Below, piece after piece: positions 1 to 9,417 of a stretch of DNA of 64,000 nucleotides; position 1 is the first letter of the stretch, and each line of letters begins with the position of its first letter. The notes beneath the pieces were generated by a model. The model did no database searches. It was given only the letters and a program-made list of their open reading frames with translations, and was not told the DNA's origin. Source of the stretch: CAVURS01 sp963795385 (GTDB lineage: Bacteria; Actinomycetota; Actinomycetes; Actinomycetales; CAVURS01); assembly GCA_963795385.1 (NCBI GenBank), contig CAWCHK010000003.1, positions 620,001 through 684,000 of the forward strand. Direction: 5' to 3'. Position numbers and translations under genes: made by a program.

Positions 1-1127
1 CGGACCGCCAGGGCGCGTCCGCGCACGTCCACGACGAGCTCGTCACCCTCGGCCACGCTGCGGTCCAGCAGGGCCAGGGCGATCCCCTGCTTCAGGGTCG
101 GGCTGAACGTGCCCGACGTCGTGACACCGACCTCCAGCCCCTCGCTCCCCTCCGCGCCACGTCAGCGCCAGCGGAGCCAGCGGAACCAGCGGCGGCGCGG
201 GCTGAGCGCACCGAGCAGCCACCGCGCGGGATGCCGCGACCGGTCGCCAGCAGCCCCCAGGCCACCCGGCCCGCGCCCGCCCTCGCCGCCTCGCGCTCCG
301 CCAGCAGCGGCTCCCGTCCCCAGAACCGCGGCTTGGACCAGCCGACCGCCCAGCCCACGCGCGCCTGGACCGGTGTGATGTCCAGCGAGAGGTCCTGACC
401 GTGCAGCGGGTAGCCCATCTCGGTCCGCAACGTGTCGCGGGCGCCCAGGCCACACGGGAGGCCCCCGTGCCCGGCCGCAGCCGGCAGCAACGCATCCCAC
501 AGCTCGCCGGCGTCGTCCCACAGCGGCAGCAGCTCATAGCCGCGCTCGCCGGTGTACCCCGTCCGGCAGACCACGACCGGCCGGCCCCGCCACTGGCGCG
601 TCGACGAACCGCATGTAGTCGTGGCCGTTCGGCAGCCCGACCTCCTGCAGCACCTCGTCGCTGCGCGGGCCCTGGACGGCGATGACGGCGTAGGTCTCGT
701 GCTCGTCGCTCACCCGCACTCCGGCGGGCGCGTCGGCCGACAGGCGGCGGACGACCTCGGCGGTGTTGGCGGCGTTCGGGACGAGCAGGACCTCCTCGGG
801 CGAGCGCAGGTAGGCGATCAGGTCGTCCACCACGCCGCCCGTGGAGTCCTCGCAGCACAGGGTGTACTGCGCCTGCCCGGCGTCGATCCGGCCCAGGTCG
901 TTGGTGAGCGTCTCGTTGACGTACGCCGCCGCTCCCGGTCCGCGGACCAGCGCCTTCCCCAGGTGGCTGACGTCGAACACTCCGACCCGCTCGCGGACGG
1001 CGGTGTGCTCCCGGACCACCCCGCCGCCGGGGTACTCGATCGGCATCTCCCACCCGCCGAAGTCGGCCAGCTTGGCGCCCAGGCCGACGTGGCGCGAGTG
1101 CAGGGGCGAGTGCCGCGGCCCGGTCAT
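1..1127 (-). CDS. gcvT: Aminomethyltransferase GcvT (glycine cleavage T protein), partial, two frameshifts
   Basis: T protein of the glycine cleavage system: it takes the methylene carbon from the aminomethyl-lipoyl H protein to tetrahydrofolate and releases ammonia. The N-terminal part (LADFGGWEMPIEY, then VFDVSHLGK) and the central part (RTGYTGERGYELL, GARDTLRTEMGYPLHG) are typical of the family. The 3' end lies beyond the window. Two shifts break the frame. One is at the C run 585-588, where dropping one base joins FVDAPVAG to RPVVVCRTGYTG. The other is between about 140 and 210, after which a third frame gives TTSGTFSPTLKQG. I chose the ATG at 1127 because a TACGTT box lies 7 bases upstream and the next residues (MTGPRHSPLHSRH) are the usual start; the ATG at 1157 is less likely. 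It diverges from pepA. Both shifts are probably sequencing errors. Confidence 0.85.
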
Positions 1128-1169
1128 GCGATGCAACGTACCGAACGGCGCGGTCATAGCATCGCCGTC

Positions 1170-2699
1170 GTGACCTCTTTGCGAATCAGCGACAAGTCCC
1201 CCGCAGACATCAAGGCCGACGCGCTCGTCATCGGTGTCAGCGCCGGCCCGGACGGCCCGCTGCTGGCCACCGGCAAGGGAGCGCCCGAGCTCCCCCGGGC
1301 GCTGCGCAGCTCACTGTCCGGCCAGCTCGGAGCTCTCGGCGTGACCGGCAAGGCGGACCAGGTCGTCCGCCTCCCCTCCGCCGGCGCGGTGACGGCCCCG
1401 GTACTCGTCCTCACCGGCCTCGGCCCGGCTCCGGCCGGACGCGCCGCGGCGTACGACGGCGAGGTCCTGCGGCGCGCGGCCGGTGCGGCGACGCGCAGCC
1501 TCGCCGGCGTCGGCTCGGTGGCCATCGCCCTCCCCGCGGCGGACCTGGCGGCGGTCGGCGCGGTCGCGGAGGGAGCACTGCTCGGTGCCTACTCCTTCAG
1601 CCGGCACCGTGGCCGTACCGCCAAGGACACCAAGGCCCAGGTCGCCGCCGTGACCGTACTCGGCGCCAACCCCCGCGAGAAGGCCGTCCGCGAGGTGGCC
1701 GCGCGGGCCGAGGCGATCGGCGAGGGCGTCCGCTCCACTCGCGACCTGGTCAACACCGCACCGGGGGACCTGCCCCCGGCGGCCTTCGCCGACGCGGTCG
1801 TCGCCAACGTCAAGGGCACGAGCGTCAAGGCGACCGTGCTGGACGAGAAGGCCCTGGCCAAGGGCGGGTACGGCGGCATCCTCGGCGTGGGCAAGGGTTC
1901 GAGCCGGCCGCCCCGCCTGGTCCGGCTCGACTACCGCCCGGCCAAGGCCACGAAGCACCTGGCCCTGGTCGGCAAGGGCATCACCTTCGACTCGGGCGGC
2001 CTGTCCCTCAAGCCGCCGGCGGGCATGGAGGAGATGAAGTCGGACATGGCCGGGGCAGCCGCTGTCGCCGCCGCCATCAAGGCGATCGCCGCCCTCGGGC
2101 TGCCGATCAGGGTGACCGGCTGGCTGGCGATGGCCGAGAACATGCCGTCCGGCGCGGCCCAGCGACCATCGGACGTGATGACGACGTACGGCGGCCGCAC
2201 GGTCGAGGTGATGAACACCGATGCCGAGGGCCGGCTGGTCATGGCCGACGCGATCGTGGCCGCTGCGGAGGAGGACCCGGACCTGATCATCGACGTCGCC
2301 ACCCTGACCGGCGCGCAGGTGGTGGCGCTCGGCCTCCGCGTCTCGGCGATCATGAGCAACGACGACGGTCTGCGCGACCAGATCCGGGCCGCGGCCGACC
2401 GGTCCGGCGAGCAGTTCTGGCCGATGCCGCTCCCGGCGGAGCTGCGGCCGAGCCTGGACTCGCAGGTCGCGGACATCTCCAACATGGGTGAGCGGATGGG
2501 CGGCATGCTCGTGGCCGGGCTCTTCCTGAAGGAGTTCGTGCCGAACGCCAAAGGCACCGACCAGCAGATCCCCTGGGCTCACCTGGACATCGCCGGGCCG
2601 TCGTTCCACAACCAGGCGCCGACCGGCTACCTGCACAAGGGCGGCACCGGCGTCGCCGTCCGGACCCTGGTGTCGCTGGCCGAGGACCTCACGGCCTGA
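1170..2699 (+). CDS. pepA: Leucyl aminopeptidase PepA (M17 family)
   Basis: Cytosolic two-metal aminopeptidase that removes N-terminal residues, mainly Leu, from peptides. The 509-residue product has the N-terminal macro-like domain followed by the M17 catalytic domain. The metal and active-site signatures VGKGITFDSGGLSLKP and NTDAEGRLVMADA are intact. Upstream codons stay open for a long way, but the GTG at 1170 is the natural start: TAGCAT lies 7 bases before it and VTSLRISDKS is a normal PepA N-terminus. It diverges from gcvT, with starts 43 bases apart, and converges on the next small gene across a strong hairpin. Confidence 0.95.
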   Translation: MTSLRISDKSPADIKADALVIGVSAGPDGPLLATGKGAPELPRALRSSLSGQLGALGVTGKADQVVRLPSAGAVTAPVLVLTGLGPAPAGRAAAYDGEVLRRAAGAATRSLAGVGSVAIALPAADLAAVGAVAEGALLGAYSFSRHRGRTAKDTKAQVAAVTVLGANPREKAVREVAARAEAIGEGVRSTRDLVNTAPGDLPPAAFADAVVANVKGTSVKATVLDEKALAKGGYGGILGVGKGSSRPPRLVRLDYRPAKATKHLALVGKGITFDSGGLSLKPPAGMEEMKSDMAGAAAVAAAIKAIAALGLPIRVTGWLAMAENMPSGAAQRPSDVMTTYGGRTVEVMNTDAEGRLVMADAIVAAAEEDPDLIIDVATLTGAQVVALGLRVSAIMSNDDGLRDQIRAAADRSGEQFWPMPLPAELRPSLDSQVADISNMGERMGGMLVAGLFLKEFVPNAKGTDQQIPWAHLDIAGPSFHNQAPTGYLHKGGTGVAVRTLVSLAEDLTA

Positions 2700-2720
2700 G
2701 GTCGCGTCCGTCCGGGACTG

Positions 2721-2752
2721 CGTCGGGCCCCGGCCTCGGTCGGGGCCCGACG
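2721..2752. terminator. Bidirectional terminator hairpin
   Basis: A perfect 12-bp inverted repeat (arms 2721-2732 and 2741-2752, 8-base loop) sits between the convergent ends of pepA and the 115-aa gene. There is no T tract, which is common for actinobacterial terminators. Confidence 0.75.
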
Positions 2753-2779
2753 GCGCCTCGGTCGGGCGTCGGTCGGGGC

Positions 2780-3127
2780 TCAGTCGGGGGCGGACTCGCC
2801 GGTGCCCTTGCGGGCGTTCCACTCGCGCATCCGGGCCGGGTAGCCGGTGAGCTGTACGTCGTACACGGGGACCCCGAGCTCCTTGGCCAGGCCGGCGGCA
2901 GCCCGCTCGTCGGCCACCCGGCGCCGGGTCCATTCCCCGGAGGTCGCGATCAGGACGATGGTCGTCGGGGTCACCGTGGTCCGCGGCTCGACGTACATCT
3001 CGACGCCCGCCCGGGTCGCCACGAAGTCCTTCAGGTGGGCCATCGCGGCCTTCACCTGCTCGCTCGTGGGCCGTCCGGCGGGATCCGAGGGACCCCCTGC
3101 CTTACGCCGTCGGCGCAACAACGCCAC
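2780..3127 (-). CDS. Conserved hypothetical protein, 115 aa
   Basis: Small soluble protein without a recognised catalytic motif. It begins VALLRRRRKAGG and has a mixed alpha/beta core (EMYVEPRTTVTPTTIVLIA, then ELGVPVYDVQLTGYPARM). I chose the GTG at 3127 because a GAGGAGG ribosome binding site lies about 8 bases before it; an in-frame GTG at 3134-3136 would overlap that site. It lies between pepA and lpdA and diverges from lpdA. The strong codon bias and the ribosome binding site support a real gene. The function is unknown. Confidence 0.7.
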   Translation of the reverse strand: MALLRRRRKAGGPSDPAGRPTSEQVKAAMAHLKDFVATRAGVEMYVEPRTTVTPTTIVLIATSGEWTRRRVADERAAAGLAKELGVPVYDVQLTGYPARMREWNARKGTGESAPD

Positions 3128-3269
3128 GACGTCCACCTCCTCGCCTCGGGGCGCGCGGGCCGTGCTCCCGCCTGGGTGACAGGATGGACCAGCAATCCAG
3201 GCGATCATCCCGCGGCCCGTGGCCGGCGTGGTCGTCCGACATGCAGATCGACGCGCAAAGGAGCGTTCC

Positions 3270-4693
3270 GTGGCCGACCACGACCAGCAGGAGCAGCCGG
3301 ACCGGACCAACCGGACCAGGCGGACCGAGAGTTCGACGTCGTGATCCTGGGCGGGGGCAGCGGCGGCTACGCCTGCGCGTTCCGGGCGGCTGAGCTGGGC
3401 CTGTCGGTCGCGCTCGTGGAGTCGGACAAGGTGGGCGGGACCTGCCTGCACTACGGCTGCATCCCGACCAAGGCCCTCCTGCACGCGGCCGAGGTCGCCG
3501 ACAACGCCCGTGAGGGCGCCAGCTTCGGCGTCCGCTCCTCACTCGAGGGCATCGACATGGCGGGGGTCAACGCCTACAAGGACGGCGTCGTCGACCGGCT
3601 CTACAAGGGGCTGCAGGGCCTGGTGAAGGCCCACAAGGTCGAGCTGTTCGAGGGCCAGGGGCGGCTCGCGGACAAGAACACCGTCCAGGTCGGCGACCGC
3701 CGGGTCCGCGGCCGCAACGTCGTCCTGGCCACCGGCTCGTACGCGCGCACCCTGCCCGGGCTGACCATCGAGGGCCGGGTCATCACCAGCGACCAGGCGC
3801 TGCGGCTGGAGTGGGTCCCGCAGCGTGTCGTCATCATCGGCGGCAGCGTCATCGGCGTGGAGTTCGCCAGCGTCTGGAAGTCCTTCGGTGCCGACGTCCA
3901 CATCGTCGAGGCGCTCCCCCGGCTCGTGCCGCTGGAGGACGAGTCGCTCTCCAAGCAGCTCGAGCGCGCCTTCCGCCGGCGCAAGATCAACTTCACGACC
4001 GGCGTGAAGTTCTCCGGCGTCACCCAGGACGACTCCGGCGTCAAGGTCTCGCTGGAGAACGGCAAGACCATCGACGCCGACCTCGTGCTCGTGGCCGTCG
4101 GCCGCGGCCCGCGTTCGGCCGGCCTCGGCTACGAGGAGGCCGGCGTCACCGTCGACCGCGGCTGGGTCATCGCCGACGAGCGGCTGCACACCGGCGTCGA
4201 GGGCGTGTACGCCGTGGGAGACCTCGTGCCCGGTCTGCAGCTGGCCCACCGCGGGTTCGCCCACGGGATCTTCGTCGCCGAGGAGATCGCCGGACTCAAG
4301 CCGGTCCCCATCGTCGACTCCGGCATCCCTCGCGTCACCTACTGCGACCCCGAGATCGCGTCGGTCGGGATCACCGAGGCCCAGGCCAAGACGCAGTACG
4401 GCGACGACAACGTCGAGGCGTACGAGTACAACCTCGGGGGCAACGGCAAGAGCCAGATCCTGAAGACCGCGGGCATCGTCAAGGTGGTCCGGCAGAAGGC
4501 CGGCCCGGTCGTGGGGGTGCACATGGTCGGCGCCCGCATGGGTGAGCAGGTCGGCGAGGCCTCGTTGATCGTCAACTGGGAGGCCTTCCCCGAGGAGGTC
4601 GCACAGTTCATCCACGCCCACCCGACCCAGAACGAGTCCCTCGGCGAGGCGCACCTCGCGCTGGCCGGCAAGCCGCTGCACACGCACGACTGA
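3270..4693 (+). CDS. lpdA: Dihydrolipoyl dehydrogenase (E3), N-terminal frameshift
   Basis: FAD enzyme that reoxidises dihydrolipoyl groups of 2-oxoacid dehydrogenase and glycine cleavage complexes with NAD+. Visible features: the FAD-binding ILGGGSGGY; the redox-active disulfide GGTCLHYGCIPTK; the NAD-binding VVIIGGSVIGVEFAS; the second FAD motif GVYAVGDLVPG; and the C-terminal His-Glu pair HAHPTQNESLGEA. The only good start is the GTG at 3270 behind AAAGGAGC, but it is one frame off the body. Adding one C at 3302-3303 (CCC instead of CC) joins VADHDQQEQPD to PDQPDQADREFDVV. A missing base is therefore likely, and no alternative in-frame start is credible. The gene precedes sucB, the partner E2. 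Confidence 0.9.
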
Positions 4694-4756
4694 GCGCGCG
4701 ACCGCCGACCGGCGAGGGCCTAGGCTCGCGCAGGCAGGCCGACCACGCCGGGCAGA

Positions 4757-4800
4757 CCGAGCACCGAGCACCGAGCACGAGCACCGAGCAGCACCGAGTA
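4757..4800. repeat. Short tandem repeat of a 7-bp unit between lpdA and sucB
   Basis: Three perfect copies of CCGAGCA (4757-4777) are followed by imperfect copies up to 4800, in the 172-base gap before sucB. It is probably a slippage repeat; no function is evident. Confidence 0.6.
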
Positions 4801-4865
4801 CGACCGTCCGATGACCCAGGGAGCACGACGCCGGCGCAGCCGGGACCGGAAGGAGACCCCAGACC

Positions 4866-6929
4866 ATGTCTGAGCGGGTGACCATGCCAGCACTCGGCGA
4901 GTCCGTCACCGAGGGCACCGTGACCCGGTGGCTCAAGCAGGTCGGCGACGAGATCGCCGTCGACGAGCCGCTGCTCGAGGTCTCGACCGACAAGGTCGAC
5001 ACCGAGATCCCCTCCCCGGTCGCGGGCACCGTGCAGGAGATCCTCGTCGGCGAGGACGAGACGGTCCCGGTCGGCGCGGACCTGGCCGTCATCGGTGACG
5101 GCGCTGCCCCCTCCGGCGGGTCCGGCTCCGGCGACGGCGCCGCTCAGCCCGCCGACCAGCAGGAGGCGAGCGAGCAGCCCGACCAGTCCGAGCCGGCGCC
5201 CGATCAGTCCGAGGTCCAGTCCAGGGAGTCCGAGCAGTCCGGCGAGGCGTCGGACGACGGCCACGGCGAGCAGCCGGCCGAGGTCGCGGAGCAGAACACC
5301 CAGCCGGAGCCCGAGCAGCAGCCGGCGCAGGAGGCTCCGCCGGCAGCAGAGGGGGGCCAAGGCAGCGGCGGGGGCAGCGGTACGACGGTCACCATGCCCG
5401 CCCTGGGCGAGTCGGTCACCGAGGGCACCGTCACCCGCTGGCTGAAGGCCGAGGGCGACACGGTCGAGGTGGACGAGCCGTTGCTCGAGGTCTCGACCGA
5501 CAAGGTCGACACCGAGGTCCCGTCGCCGGTCGCCGGGACGGTCCAGAAGATCCTGGTCGGCGAGGACGAGACGGTGCCGGTCGGCGCCGACCTCGTCCGC
5601 ATCGGCGACGGCAGCGGCGACAGCGGCGACAGCGGCGGCAGCGGCGAGCGCGGCGACAGCGCGCCCACCGAGCCGGAGGCCGCGCCGACCCCGGCCGAGC
5701 CGTCGACCGAGGCGCCCCCGAGCGAGGAGACCTCGGGGCAGCAGGCGGCCGCGCCGGCCGCCGACCCCGAGGAGTCCGCCTTGCAAGCCGCCGGCCCGAC
5801 ACCGGAGGCACCGGAGGCACCGGAGGCGCAGGCGGCACCGGAGGCGCAGGAGGCGCCGGCTCCGTCCGCGCCTTCTCCGTCCGCACCTTTTCCGTCCGCA
5901 CCGGCTCCGTCCGCACCGGCCCCAGCCGCGCCACCACAGCCGTCCGGCGACCCTCTGGGTGCCGACGCGGCGACCTACGTCACCCCACTGGTCCGCAAGC
6001 TCGCCTCCGAGCACGAGGTCGACCTGACCTCGGTGACCGGCACGGGAGTCGGTGGCCGGATCCGCAAGCAGGACGTCCTCGACGCCGCCAAGGCCCAGCA
6101 GGCCGCCGCCGAGGCAGCCCGCCAGCCCGAACCGGCCGCATCCGCGCCTGCGGCACCTGACGCCTCCACGGCCTCCGCGCCCGCCCGCGCGGCCGCCCCC
6201 GAGGTGGCGGCCAAGCGCGGCACGACGGAGAAGATGACGCGGCTGCGCAAGGTCATCGCTCAGCGCATGGTCGAGTCCCTCCAGGTGTCGGCCCAGCTGA
6301 CCAGCGTGGTCGAGGTCGACGTCACGAAGATCTCGCGGCTGCGCGACCGGGCCAAGCGCGACTTCCAGGCCCGTGAGGGCGTCAAGCTGTCGTTCCTGCC
6401 GTTCTTCGCCCAGGCGGTCGTCGAGGCGCTCAAGATCCACCCGACCGTGAACGCGAGCATCGACGGCGACCAGATCATCTACCACGGCCAGGAGAACCTC
6501 GGGGTCGCCGTCGACACCGAGCGCGGACTGCTCGTGCCGGTGATCAAGGACGCCGGCGACCTGAACATCGCGGGACTGGCCCGCAAGATCGCCGACCTCG
6601 CGGAACGCACGCGTACCAACAAGATCGGCCCGGACGAGCTGGGTGGCGGGACCTTCACGCTGACCAACACCGGCAGCCGCGGCGCGCTCTTCGACACCCC
6701 CATCATCAACCAGCCGCAGGTCGCGATCCTCGGGACCGGCGCCGTCGTCCGCAAGCCGGTCGTGGTCGCCGACCACGACGGTGGCGAGACGATCGCGATC
6801 CGGTCGATGGTCTACCTGGCGCTCTCCTACGACCATCGGCTGGTGGACGGCGCGGACGCCGCGCGCTTCCTGACGACGATCAAGGAGCGGCTCGAGGACG
6901 GGGCGTTCGAGTCCGACCTCGGCCTCTGA
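4866..6929 (+). CDS. sucB: Dihydrolipoamide succinyltransferase (E2) with two lipoyl domains
   Basis: E2 component of the 2-oxoglutarate (or branched pyruvate) dehydrogenase complex, 687 residues. There are two lipoyl domains (about residues 3-77 and 175-250), each with the lipoylated lysine in STDKVDTE; they are joined by long Ala/Pro/Glu/Ser linkers. The E1/E3-binding domain (TPLVRKLASEHEVDL, near residue 370) follows, and then the catalytic acyltransferase domain with YDHRLVDGAD near residue 654. A GGAAGGAGA ribosome binding site precedes the ATG. The two lipoyl domains are also highly similar as DNA. It lies downstream of lpdA, and the lipoate genes lipB and lipA are in the same window. 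Confidence 0.95.
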   Translation: MSERVTMPALGESVTEGTVTRWLKQVGDEIAVDEPLLEVSTDKVDTEIPSPVAGTVQEILVGEDETVPVGADLAVIGDGAAPSGGSGSGDGAAQPADQQEASEQPDQSEPAPDQSEVQSRESEQSGEASDDGHGEQPAEVAEQNTQPEPEQQPAQEAPPAAEGGQGSGGGSGTTVTMPALGESVTEGTVTRWLKAEGDTVEVDEPLLEVSTDKVDTEVPSPVAGTVQKILVGEDETVPVGADLVRIGDGSGDSGDSGGSGERGDSAPTEPEAAPTPAEPSTEAPPSEETSGQQAAAPAADPEESALQAAGPTPEAPEAPEAQAAPEAQEAPAPSAPSPSAPFPSAPAPSAPAPAAPPQPSGDPLGADAATYVTPLVRKLASEHEVDLTSVTGTGVGGRIRKQDVLDAAKAQQAAAEAARQPEPAASAPAAPDASTASAPARAAAPEVAAKRGTTEKMTRLRKVIAQRMVESLQVSAQLTSVVEVDVTKISRLRDRAKRDFQAREGVKLSFLPFFAQAVVEALKIHPTVNASIDGDQIIYHGQENLGVAVDTERGLLVPVIKDAGDLNIAGLARKIADLAERTRTNKIGPDELGGGTFTLTNTGSRGALFDTPIINQPQVAILGTGAVVRKPVVVADHDGGETIAIRSMVYLALSYDHRLVDGADAARFLTTIKERLEDGAFESDLGL

Positions 6930-7022
6930 CCGGCCGGACGGTCGCGCCGGGGCGGCCGCTCGGCCTTCGCGCCAGCCGGCGGCCAGGACGCGGCGTAGCC
7001 CCGCTCGCGACAGGATGACGCC

Positions 7023-7922
7023 ATGGACGTCGCGGTCACAGGTGCCACGGGCCTGATCGGTACGGCGCTGGTCGAGCGGCTGCGCTCGCAAGGGCACCGG
7101 GTCCGCCGGCTGGTCCGCGGCGACACCTCACCGGGTCCGGACGACGTGCGATGGGACCCCGCGGCCGGAGAGGTCGACCTCGCGGGGCTGGCCGGCGTCC
7201 ATGGCGTCGTCCATCTGGGCGCGGCCGGGGTCGGCGACCACCGCTGGAGCGAGAGCTACCGCCGGACGATCCTGCAGACCCGCATCGACGGCACCCGGAC
7301 CATCGTCCGGGCGATGGCCGAGCTCGATCCGCGGCCCGAGGTCCTGGTGAGTGCCTCGGCGGTCGGGTGGTACGGCGACCGGGACGACGAGCTGCTCACG
7401 GAGTCCTCCGAGGGCGGCACCGGCTTCCTGGCCGAGGTGGCGCAGGCCTGGGAGCAGGAGGCGCTGGCGTTGCAGGACAAGGGAGTCCGGGTCGCGGTGA
7501 TCCGCTCGGGCATCGTCCTGACCCGCCGCGGTGGGGCCCTCGGCCCGCTCCTCCCCCTCATCCGGCTCGGCGCCAGCGGTCCTCTCGGCTCCGGGCGCCA
7601 GTGGTGGAGCTGGATCAGCCTCGAGGACGAGGTGCGGGCGATCGAGCTGCTGCTGACCGAGCCGGTGTCGGGGCCGGTCAACCTGACCGCTCCCCAGCCG
7701 GCTCGCCAGCGCGAGCTGATCCAGGCACTGGCGCGGGCGGCCCATCGACCCAGCGTCCTGCCGGCCCCCGGCTTCGCCCTGCGGCTGGCCCTGGGGCAGA
7801 TGGCCGACGAGATGGTCCTGGCCAGTCAGCGCGCACTCCCGGCGAAGCTCGACCAGGCGGGCTTCGAGTTCGTCCACGACGACATCGACGCCGCAGCCGC
7901 ATGGGTCATGCGTCGCGGCTAG
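7023..7922 (+). CDS. TIGR01777-type NAD-dependent epimerase (SDR family)
   Basis: 299-residue atypical short-chain dehydrogenase of the TIGR01777/YfcH type. The N-terminal Rossmann motif VTGATGLIGTAL binds the nucleotide, and SASAVGWYGD carries the YG region typical of this subgroup. A small DUF1731-like tail ends in LPAKLDQAGFEF. The substrate is unknown. The start has CAGGAT six bases upstream, consistent with a leaderless message. The gene follows sucB as it does in many actinobacteria. Its stop overlaps the stop of the convergent kinase gene (shared CTAG). Confidence 0.88.
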   Translation: MDVAVTGATGLIGTALVERLRSQGHRVRRLVRGDTSPGPDDVRWDPAAGEVDLAGLAGVHGVVHLGAAGVGDHRWSESYRRTILQTRIDGTRTIVRAMAELDPRPEVLVSASAVGWYGDRDDELLTESSEGGTGFLAEVAQAWEQEALALQDKGVRVAVIRSGIVLTRRGGALGPLLPLIRLGASGPLGSGRQWWSWISLEDEVRAIELLLTEPVSGPVNLTAPQPARQRELIQALARAAHRPSVLPAPGFALRLALGQMADEMVLASQRALPAKLDQAGFEFVHDDIDAAAAWVMRRG

Positions 7923-9346
7923 GCCACCGCCGCGGACCGGCTCACCCGCCAGCCGCTGCCGGTCAGCGCCAGCTCGAGGGTCACCCGCTGGGCCGGCGCG
8001 GCCGCGCGATGAGCCCAGATCGCGCCCGACGCTGCGACGACGTCGTACGCCGAGGTGTGCTGGGTCACTTGGACGACCGCCGCCCGTGGGCTGCGTCTGA
8101 GCACGTGGGGATGGCTCACCAGCAGGCGCAGACCGCGGTAGCGCAGGCCCTGCCCGTGCAGCTGCCGCAGCGACTGCTCGTCGGCCTGCCAGGCCGGGGA
8201 CCCGGGCAGGTCGAACCCGCCAGGGTCGGCCACCGCGGCCAGCGCGAAGGCGTCGGACCGCGCGTCCGTGAGCGCCGCCACCTGCTCGACGAGCGAGAGC
8301 GGCTGCGCGGCGGGCGGGTGGCGACCGCTGGCGGCGATCGGGACCAGGCCCGCGAGGGCCGCAACGGCAGCCAGCAGCAGGGCGCCGCGGCCCATCCACG
8401 GGTCCGGCGGCCGGGCCGTCGGCACCGCGCGCACGTCCTGGGCGGCCAGCTCCCGGATCCGGTGGGTCAGCGCCCCCGCAGGGTCGTGGCCCGGGGCGAG
8501 GCGGATCGGCTCGGCCGGTGCCGACGCGTACGCCGCGCGAGCCAGCGCCGCCGGGTCCGGTCGCCGGGCCGGATCCGCGTCCAGCGCGGCCTCGAGCGCC
8601 AGCGCCAGGTCGGCTGGCACGCCGGGGCAGGCAGCGATCAGCGAGGGCCGGGTCATGGCCGGCCCGGGAGGCGTCCCGGTCAGGCCGGTCCAGGCCACGG
8701 CACCCAGGGCGTAGACGTCCGCCGCCGGTGCGGGGGCGCCACCCGCGAGCACCGCCGGGTCGACGAAGCCGGACGTGCCTGCGGGACTGCCGACCGCGAG
8801 ACCGGCCACGGTCGCGAGACCGAGGTCGGACAGCATCGGGCGGCCGTCCGGACGGAACAGCACGTTGGCCGGTGACAGGTCACCGTGGGTCAGCCCGCGC
8901 CGGTGGAGGTCGGAGAGCGTCGTCCCCAGCGCCGTCACCAGCGTGACGGTCTCGCCCGTCGTGAGGTGGCCTCGGGCCCGCAGCACGCGGGCCAGGCTCC
9001 CGCCGGCAGCCAGCTCGAGGACGAGGGCCAGCCGGCCGTCCGGCAGCTCCCGGTCCTCGACGAGCCGCACGACATGCGGGTGGGCGAGGCTGCGCAGCAC
9101 GGCCAGCTCGGACCGGTCCACCCCGTCGGGGCGGCAACCGGGCGATCCAAAAGCACGCGCCACGACCTTGACGGCGTACCGCCGGCCGTCGGCGTCCCGC
9201 CGCGCCGCCCAGACCACGCCAGAGCTGCCCGCGCCGAGCGGCTGCTCGACCCGGTAGCCCGCCAGGGCGGGGCGGTCCCGAGCGGGTGGCGACGCCAGCC
9301 CCGCGGCTCCGAAGGGTGGCTTCGACGCCGGACCGGGTTCTCGCAC
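7919..9346 (-). CDS. Membrane-anchored serine/threonine protein kinase
   Basis: About 475 residues. The cytoplasmic Hanks-type kinase domain has the glycine loop LGAGSSGVVW, the ATP-binding Lys60 (YAVKVV), the catalytic loop HGDLSPANVLF (Asp156) and the metal-binding DLG at 174-176. A Pro-rich stretch, one membrane segment (about 318-340) and an outside domain of about 130 residues follow. HGD replaces HRD, DLG replaces DFG, and the APE-like motif is altered (FVDPAVL). The key Lys and Asp residues remain, so activity is plausible. I chose the GTG at 9346, with CAGGCT six bases upstream; longer in-frame starts give low-complexity sequence. The target is unknown. Confidence 0.85.
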   Translation of the reverse strand: MREPGPASKPPFGAAGLASPPARDRPALAGYRVEQPLGAGSSGVVWAARRDADGRRYAVKVVARAFGSPGCRPDGVDRSELAVLRSLAHPHVVRLVEDRELPDGRLALVLELAAGGSLARVLRARGHLTTGETVTLVTALGTTLSDLHRRGLTHGDLSPANVLFRPDGRPMLSDLGLATVAGLAVGSPAGTSGFVDPAVLAGGAPAPAADVYALGAVAWTGLTGTPPGPAMTRPSLIAACPGVPADLALALEAALDADPARRPDPAALARAAYASAPAEPIRLAPGHDPAGALTHRIRELAAQDVRAVPTARPPDPWMGRGALLLAAVAALAGLVPIAASGRHPPAAQPLSLVEQVAALTDARSDAFALAAVADPGGFDLPGSPAWQADEQSLRQLHGQGLRYRGLRLLVSHPHVLRRSPRAAVVQVTQHTSAYDVVAASGAIWAHRAAAPAQRVTLELALTGSGWRVSRSAAVA

Positions 9347-9417
9347 CCGGCGAGCCTGCCGCAGGTGAGCCAGCGTGCGCGCGCGTTGTCCACAGGCCTG
9401 GCGGCTAGGGTCTGAAC

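Noticed and set aside
4608..7097. 829-codon open frame on the minus strand
   Set aside because: Lies antisense to sucB. The sequence is Arg/Gly/Leu-rich without family motifs, an effect of the high-GC codon pattern of the real gene.
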